Below, one piece after another: positions 10,001 through 19,000 of a DNA stretch of 64,000 nt (its first letter is position 1; each line of letters opens with the position of its first letter). The translations under genes and the position numbers were made by a program. The notes under the pieces are model-generated. The model made no database searches, was not told where the DNA came from, and worked only from the letters and a program-made list of their open reading frames with translations. Source of the DNA: Glandiceps talaboti (lineage: Eukaryota > Hemichordata > Enteropneusta > Spengelidae); assembly GCF_964340395.1 (NCBI RefSeq), contig NC_135552.1:12837194-12901193 (forward strand), given 5' to 3'.

Positions 10001-13000
10001 AAAATAATTAAACCAGGAAGAGATATTCCAATATATTTTCAGAAAAATACTCTTTTTGGTACTTTTCTGAGGTACATTTTTTTCCCATTTTCTCTAAGTT
10101 TCTTCATTATTACTCAGCCAAGGTATCTCATTGACCTTTGACCTTTGTAGGTATGAGGAAGATGAATGAATGAGTCACAATTAACTGTGGTCATTCCCAG
10201 TGACAGTTTTGGTTTTGCATAGATTTTGCTTTTATTTAAAATTCATCATTAAAAATATAAATCTGGCCATGATGACTAATGATTTTTCAGAGTTTGAAAT
10301 TTGATGTCAAAATTTAGATTTGCGCAGTTAGGATTCCCTGCCCACTCACTCACTTGCTTTAGTCAAGGAGACAAGATTATGACCACATTGCAGTAAAAAG
10401 TGAGTAACCTTTGACCTTTGTTCAGGTCACCAAGGTCACGTCTATTGCGGAAAGCACAATACCAGCAGCAGTTGTGGCTCAAGCAATATTATCAACTTGG
10501 TAATCCCCAACTCTGCAATTGGCGTCGTTAAGGAAGCGATTTGTGGATCAGCTCAGTCAATATTCAGAGAAGTTGGAGTGAGAAGTGTAGAAATCAGGAA
10601 AAAGTTGTACAGAGTTCCAAAAGACTACCATACTACAGGTAGGTGCAATATTATACTAAACTGTGTTTTCAAGTCTTATTTGTACAATGGTTTTGCAGTA
10701 GCTTCAACGACTTAAAGGCCCATAATTCAATCCCGGGTTCTCACTTTAGTATTTATCAACAGAGCCATAAGGATTCTAGGACCATTCTTCTGTTCTTGAC
10801 CAACTTTTTCTTTAACATAGCCAGACAACTGTTCTCACATAAATTTTTATCTTAACCTGACATGGGCTTTTAACCCTTCATTGTTTTGTGCTAACTAATT
10901 CTGTTGCAGCTCAATTAAGAGAATCAAACCTTGTAATCTATAGACTGAAATATAAATGGCAAGCCTAGAAGATCATAGTTCACTGTGTGTGGGTTTTTTT
11001 ACCTGTCGAGAACACTTTGAATTACTTTTGAAATACACCCACATCACTTTGGTGTCCAGTCAACATCCTGTCAAAACTTGCAATACAAACATTGTGTACT
11101 TCCCAAATCCCACAAGTCTTGACTGTACTTGTCAATACAGGAAATTGTGATTCTTTCTCTAAAGATTGAAATAATGAAAATGATTAATAGAGTTATGAAA
11201 ACAAATTTACTGAGTATTTAGCAAGAAACGGTGTTTATGGTTAGACACACACATTTCCAAGGTTAGAATCTGTGCAAAGACTTTTGTACATTGTAACAGA
11301 AAAATATTTCATAATAAAGATTTAAATCATTCGTGATGCTCTGTGTGAAAAACTTTACAGCAGTATTATTCACAAGTTAATTATTGATATCACTGATGCA
11401 ATCTTTTCTCAGAAGTCATTACTATTAATAACAACATTCACGGAAATAGTTTCATTACACTATCTGTTATATTCTGGTACGTATTTGAGATGTTATCCAT
11501 AAAATGAAACTTTCATATAAAAATTATTTTTAGCATAGAAATTTTGTTGACATATATCCAGTCACAGAGAGATTTTCCAAATGGCATGTAGTGATACTGA
11601 CTCATAGCAGTAACTTGTGTATATGTAACTCATTCTGAGAAACAAACTGATAAAAATAACCCCTCCCCCTTGTCTGAGGGTCTACTGAGAGTTCTACTCA
11701 TATGTTGAATTTTTGAATATATAGAAAAGACTAGAAATTATCCTTTACTTAGGTGGAAAAAAAAAAATTGTGTTTTTGTTAATATGGCATGTCAATGTCA
11801 ACAAGGTCAATGTCAACAAGGTCAATGCCAACAGGGTCAATGTCAGCGAGGTCAATGTCAACAGGGTCAATGTCAGCAAGGTCAATATCAGCAAGGTCAA
11901 TGTCAACAAGGTCAATGTCAACAAGGTCAATGTCAACAAGGCCAATGTCAACAAGGTCAATGTCAACAAGGTCAATGTCAACAAGGCCAATGTCAACAGG
12001 GTCAAGGTCAACAAGGTCAATGGCAACAGGGTCAATGTCATCAAGGTCAATGTCAGCGAGGTCAATGTCAACAAGGTCAGTGTCAGCAAGGTCAATGTCA
12101 ACAGGGTCAATGTCAACAGGGTCAATGTCATCAAGGTCAATGTCAACAAGGTCAGTGTCAGCAAGGTCAATGTCAGCAAAGTCAATGTCAGCAAGGTCAA
12201 TGTCCTGTTATTCGATGTAGATAAAGTAAGAGATATCTGATGCAGAGTTTCACCGACATTTGAATTTCATTTGAATATATTATTAATTATAAATTATTAT
12301 GATTTAACTTTGATATTTTTAGATACTACAAGTTATTCACTGGATTTTGGGAATGCCCGACCTCACCGTGGTAGCTTCCAGGAAGAACTGAATATTTTCT
12401 TAGTTCAACAAGTAAAATATCTCAAGAGTGAGAGACAGATGGAAAAACCAAGTGAAAGAAATCATGTGACTGGTCATGTGACTGGTCATGTGACTGGTCC
12501 TGTAGATAGAGAAGCTGTGAAGAATCTTGTGAAAGCAGATGAGGAAAGAGAGGAAGAGATTAAACTCTTAAAACAAAAGATTGAAAACTTACAGTATCGT
12601 TTGGTGAAGGCGGCAGAAAGGGAAACTCAACTTAAAGATGAATGTGATAAGTTAACAAAGTGCAAGAAAGAAAGGTTTACCCAAATAAAAACATACAATG
12701 AGATAATTAATGAACTTGAAGACAAGAACAAAGATGTTGTGGCCGAGAATGTACACCTTAAAGAACAACTCCACAGAGTCAGTAAGATAATGCAAGCCAG
12801 TGGAAATTCAGAAGATGTGGAGAAGCTGAAATCAGAGTTTCAGAAATTGAGAGTTGGAAACATCACCGTTGAGAAAAAAGACTCAAAAGAGGTACCGGAA
12901 ACACTTCCACAAGGAAAAAGGAAAGAGAAGGGGGAGAAGAAGACAAATCAGAAGAAGAAGGATGTGCCTCAAGATAGTAAGAAGGCAAAACAGAGCGGTA

Positions 13001-16000
13001 ACTCATCAGATCTGAAAGCTGATGTTGTTTCTTTCAAAGATGGGGAAGAATTGGTCAACAGCGTCCAGCCTCAAAATGAGGAAGCTGAAAAAGGGGCAAA
13101 ACCAGAGATTGGAGAAGGTGATGGACATGCCACGAAGCCACACAATCCTGTTGTACAAGAGCATACTGGGTCAAAGGTTACCAATGAAACATCTCAACAG
13201 AATGTTGTTCCACCAGCAGTTACAGAAAGAGAGATTTGTTCTAATGTACAGGACAAAGGAGCAGCAGTCCGCCAGACAATCTACCAACCAGTTGGTAGTG
13301 ATGCAGAAAATGCAGTTGGTGGTAGTGGTGCTGGTGCTGGTGTCGAAAAAGGTCCTAAAATGGAAAGTGGGGCTGCCAATGTCGGTGAGGTTGATATCCA
13401 TCCTAACAGACTTCAGGAGTTGAGGGAACAAAGACAGAGAGATCCCCATGACAACGCCCAGGTCAAGCCAACTGATTCCAGTTTAGCAGCTGGTTTGGAA
13501 TGTTATAATGATAATCAGAATGAACTTAGGATAGTAAAAGCTGAGAAAGAAATGCTAAGACGACAGATAAATGAACTAGCAGAGAGTAACAACCGTGCTG
13601 CTGACAACAGCTCATCAAAGTATAGTGTCCAACAAGTGAGTCATAATTACATTTATTTCCACTTCTCTCTTTTCATGTATTATCATCATTTTTGTATTAT
13701 TTTCTCACACAAGGATTCATCTGTTTGTTGCCATGGTTATGTTACATTTCCACTTAAAATTGTTTATAAAACTCACTTTCCAAAGTATAAAACTAAATTG
13801 CAACCATGTACATGTATACACAAATTTAAAGTATTTGGTGTATTTACGTGGAGTTGTGATGGGAAATGGTCAGAGTGGCCTGCTTTGAATCTGCAGGTTG
13901 CAGGTTCAAGCCCCATTGCTGCCACTTGTTTCTGAATGGCTAAAGTCCTTTGGCAAGATTTGAACCACGACTGTGCCTCGGTCAACTCAGCTGTATATTT
14001 TGGAGACCTGGTAGGATAGAGGTTGCAATGTGAATGCTTTAATCCTATTCGCTTATAAAGGCTGCAATGGATTGTATGCTCCCCAGGGAGTTGAGGAAGT
14101 AAAGGGTCATTGTGCTGCTAAAGATCCGTGCCAGTGGGGTAATTATTGTAAAGCGCTTTGAGCACAGAGTGGGAAAGGTGCTATATATAAAACAAACATT
14201 ATTGTTATTTTTATTATTATTTTCTGGTTGTCTCACATTATGACAGCACATCAGTGGTTTGAAATTTGCATTATTCAAACTATGAGTTAAACTGTCAAAA
14301 TCACTGTAATTGAAAGGTCAAGCTTGCAAATGTATGTATGTATGTATGTATATATGTATGTATGTATGTATGTATGTACGTATGTACGTATGTATGTATG
14401 TATGTATGTATGTATGTATGTATGTATGTATGTATGTATGTATGTATGTATGTATGTATGTACATACATTTATTTGTGTATTTTTTATTTATCTATGTAT
14501 TTATCTGTGTAGTTATTTATTTCTATATTCATTTATTTTATTTATTTATTTGTTTGTTTGTTTTGTTTGTTTGTTAGTTTATCTATTTATTTATCTTTTT
14601 ATTTTATTTATATTTATTTATTTTGATGTTTGATATTTGAATTACTTTAATATATATTAATGTAAATTCTTTATATTTCTCCAGGGCATAACACGTGAAT
14701 CAAGTACATTCAGTGAAGTCCTAGATTTCATTTGTGACAGACTTTCACCAAGAGACTGGAAACCACTGGCAAGAAAGCTGGCAATATCAGATGCAGAAAT
14801 TGAGGCAATAGAATACGAACATGTGAGGAATATCAAAGAGATGAAGTATGCTATGCTGAACACTTGGGCCACAAAAATCAGGGGAAATAAGGCAGATATC
14901 GGTGAAGTACTCACAAAACTAAAGGAGCTACACAACAATAAATTGGTCTATGATGTTTATCAAGCGTTTGGAGATAGTGAGTATTTAAACCTTTCAATTT
15001 ATAAAAAGTTTTGAAAACTATATAACTACTGCTGTATGAAATACAGATTCATTTTTGTATAAACTCCTAAAATAACTTAGTACATGCACAAAGTAAACTT
15101 AAAGAGAATCATTGTTAGGTCACTCCTAGAATCACTTGTTGCATTGCTCTTGGTTTATACCAGCAACATAATGAGCATACCCTTTGTGTTTTACACTTCA
15201 TGACTTTTAAATAACAGACTCTCATGATCACCATAGCAACAAATACCTTGTCCAGTAAGTTATGTTGATGATGACTGAATTGATATTCTGGATAACTTCC
15301 CACTAGTCTGAAAGGTCCAGCCATTTGTCCGCTTATTTAACCACTCATCTAGAGAGCACATTATATAAGCAAAAGGATTACCTGGATCATTTAGTTTACT
15401 ATTCTATCTACTATTTAGATAATGACTGAATTGATACCGAATGACTCTATGTCTATCCATCATCTTTACTATTCACCATAGCAACAAATATTCTACATGA
15501 TTTTAAATAAGGAACACTCATAATTACCATTGCAACAAATATGTGGTCCAGTACTGTGTAACTTATGTTGATGATGACTGAAGTACATGATATCCTGATT
15601 TTCTTCTCTCTTTTTTTTCTTGATACATAGAATTATCACATGTCAGTGATCAGTTGGATTATAGTGACTCTGCACAAGGTATGTACATTGCATGATATCA
15701 CTAAACCACAGGGCACAGTAGGCATATATGTGAAGACAAACAAATCAAAGCTAGACGATGAATGTTTACACAAGTGATCAAAGTGTAGCTGAACAATTAG
15801 CAATTTAGAAATTAGCTTATACCAGCTAAAGATAAACATTGGAAATCAATTGCAAGTATCATCTTTATTGAACATGAAAATAGTCAAAAATATATGTAAA
15901 TCTTCACATATGTGCCTCCTGTTCCCTGTTGTTAAACTTGAATTCAAGTGGCAGTCTATATATATCTTCATGTTCATCTACCTTTGTTTGCAGTTATGTT

Positions 16001-19000
16001 TTAGTTCAGGGTTCAGAATTAGCAATTATCCAGGACACACAGACTACTAAATATTGTCTCAAGACTACCAAATTAGCAGTAGTCCAGGACACATAGACTA
16101 CTTAACATTGTATCTAGACTACCAAATTAGCAGGAGTCCAGGGCACATAGACTACTATACATGTGTATCTAGACTACCAAATTAGCAGTAGTCCAGGACA
16201 CATAGACTACTAAATATCATCTCTAGACTACCAAATTAGCAGTAGTCCAAGACACATAGACTACTAACATTTGTATCTAGACTACCAAATTAGCAGTAGT
16301 CCAAGACACATAGACTACTAACATTTGTATCTAGACTACCAAATTAGCAATAGTCAAGGGCACAGACTACTAAAAATTGTATCTAGACTACCAAATTAGC
16401 AATAGTCAATGACACATAGACTATTAAACATTGTATCTGGACTACCAAATTAGCAGTAGTCCATGGCACAGACAACTAAACATTGTATCTAGACTACCAA
16501 ATTAGCAGTAGTCCAGAACACATAGACTACTAAACATTATATCTAGACTACCAAATTAGCAGTAGTCCAGGACACATAGACTACCGTACTAAACATTGTA
16601 TCTAGACTACCAAATTAGCAGTAGTCCATGGCACAGACAACTAAACATTGTATCTAGACTACCAAATTAGCAGTAGTCCAGGACACATAGACTACTAAAC
16701 ATTATATCTAGACTACCAAATTAGCAGTAGTCCAGGACACATAGACTACCGTACTAAACATTGTATCTGGACTACCAAATTAGCAGTAGTCCATGACACA
16801 TAGACTACTAAACATTATATCTAGACTACCAAATTAGTAGTAGTCCATGGCACAGACTACTTAACATTGCATCTAGACTACCAAATTAGCAGTAGTCCAG
16901 GACACATAGACTACCGTACTAAACATTGTATCTAGACTACCAAATTAGCAGTAGTCTAGGACACATAGACTACTAAACATTATATCTAGACTACCAAATT
17001 AGCAGTAGTCTAGGACACACAGACTACTAAACATTATATCTAGACTACCAAATTAGCAGTAGTCTAGGACACATAGACTACTAAACATTATATCTAGACT
17101 ACCAAATTAGTAGTAGTCCAAGACACACAGACTACTAAACATTATATCTAGACTACCAAATTAGCAGTAGTCTAGGACACACAGACTACTAAACATTATA
17201 TCTAGACTACCAATTAGCAGTAGTCTAGGACACATAGACTACTAAACATTATATCTAGACTACCAAATCAGCAGTAGTCCAGGACACATAGACTACTAAA
17301 CATTATATCTAGACTACCAAATCAGCAGTAGTCTAGGACACATAGACTACTAAACATTATATCTAGACTACCAAATCAGCAGTAGTCCAGGACACATAGA
17401 CTACTAAACATTATATCTAGACTACCAAATCAGCAGTAGTCTAGGACACATAGACTACTAAACATTATATCTAGACTACCAAATCAGCAGTAGTCCAGGA
17501 CACATAGACTACTAAACATTATATCTAGACTACCAAATCAGCAGTAGTCTAGGACACATAGACTACTAAACATTATATCTAGACTACCAAATTAGCAGTA
17601 GTCCAAGACACATAGACTACTAAACATTATATCTAGACTACCAAATCAGCAGTAGTCCAGGACACATAGACTACTAAACATTGTATCTAGACTACCAAAT
17701 TAGCAGTAGTCTAGGACACACAGACAACTAAACATTATATCTAGACTACCAAATTAGCAGTAGTCCAAGACACATAGACTACTAAACATTATATCTAGAC
17801 TACCAAATTAGCAGTAGTCTAGGACACATAGACTACTAAACATTATATCTAGACTACCAAATTAGCAGTAGTCCAAGACACATAGACTACTAAACATTAT
17901 ATCTAGACTACCAAATCAGCAGTAGTCCAGGACACATAGAATACTAAACATTGTATTTAGACTACCAAATTAGCAGTAGTCTAGGACACATAGACTACTA
18001 AACATTATATCTAGACTACCAAATTAGCAGTAGTCCAAGACACATAGACTACTAACATTTGTATCTAGACTACCAAATTAGCAGTAGTCCAGGACACATA
18101 GACTACTAAACATTGTATCTAGACTACCAAATTAGCTGTAGTCCAGGACACATAGACTACTAAACATTGTATCTAGACTACCAAATTAGCAGTAGTCCAG
18201 GACACATAGACTACTAAACATTGTATCTAGACTACCAAATTAGCAGTAGTCCAGGACACAGTCTACTAAACATTGTATCTAGACTACCAAATCAGCAGTA
18301 GTCCAGGACACATAGACTACTAAACATTGTATCTAGACTACCAAATTAGCAGTAGTCCAGGACTCATAGACTACTAGACATTGTATGTAGACTACCAAAT
18401 CAGCAGTATTCCAGGACACATAGACTACTAAACATTGTATCTAGACTACCAAATCAGCAGTAGTCCAGGACACACAGACTACTAAACATTGTATCTAGAC
18501 TACCAAATTAGTAGTAGTCTAGGACACATAGACTCCTGACAATTATATCTAGACTAACAGATAAAGTGATATTCTGTTAGACCAATGGAAATCAATAGAA
18601 GCTGTAGCTTAGACAGTTCACTTGGCTAAAATATTATTAACAAACGTAGAAGTTAAAATTTGGGTCCTGACTGCAAAAACTGATCAGGACATATAAATCA
18701 CTTAACGTCATTAACGTCAAATTCAACACAAATTCATAGATAACAAGTTGTGCTCCTTGTGGCTAAAAACCATGAATTCTTTTATCTTTCTAATAACCAG
18801 AATATGTCGTATTTGACATTCACAGCTCAAGCGCCTATTAAACTATCCAGACAGAAAGTGAAAAAGTTGTTCCAAGATGAGTTCCTGGAAGAATTAGAGG
18901 AGAAGCATTTCAGCCATGATGAAATAACAACAGTGGTGAAAAAATTAAAATTTAGCTCTGAAAGACAGATGGAGTTGCACGAGGTGTGTATCATTGTCAA

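Noticed and set aside
11745-12240. Long open frames on both strands (Gln/Cys-rich, Ser/Met-rich, Leu/Thr-rich)
   Set aside because: They are produced by a 15-bp tandem repeat without stop codons; exons 10426-10638 and 12323-13635 splice in frame across it.
12323-13635. Considered a myosin-like or kinesin tail because of the coiled coil
   Set aside because: No motor domain; the in-frame continuation is a Death domain, so the coil belongs to the Death-domain gene.
13895-13925. tRNA gene suggested by the B box GGTTCAAGCCC
   Set aside because: No complete cloverleaf; the body and tail match a SINE with other copies in the window.
16010-18560. Possible CRISPR-like array
   Set aside because: Units are contiguous 54-bp repeats with no unique spacers, in a eukaryotic intron; it is a minisatellite.
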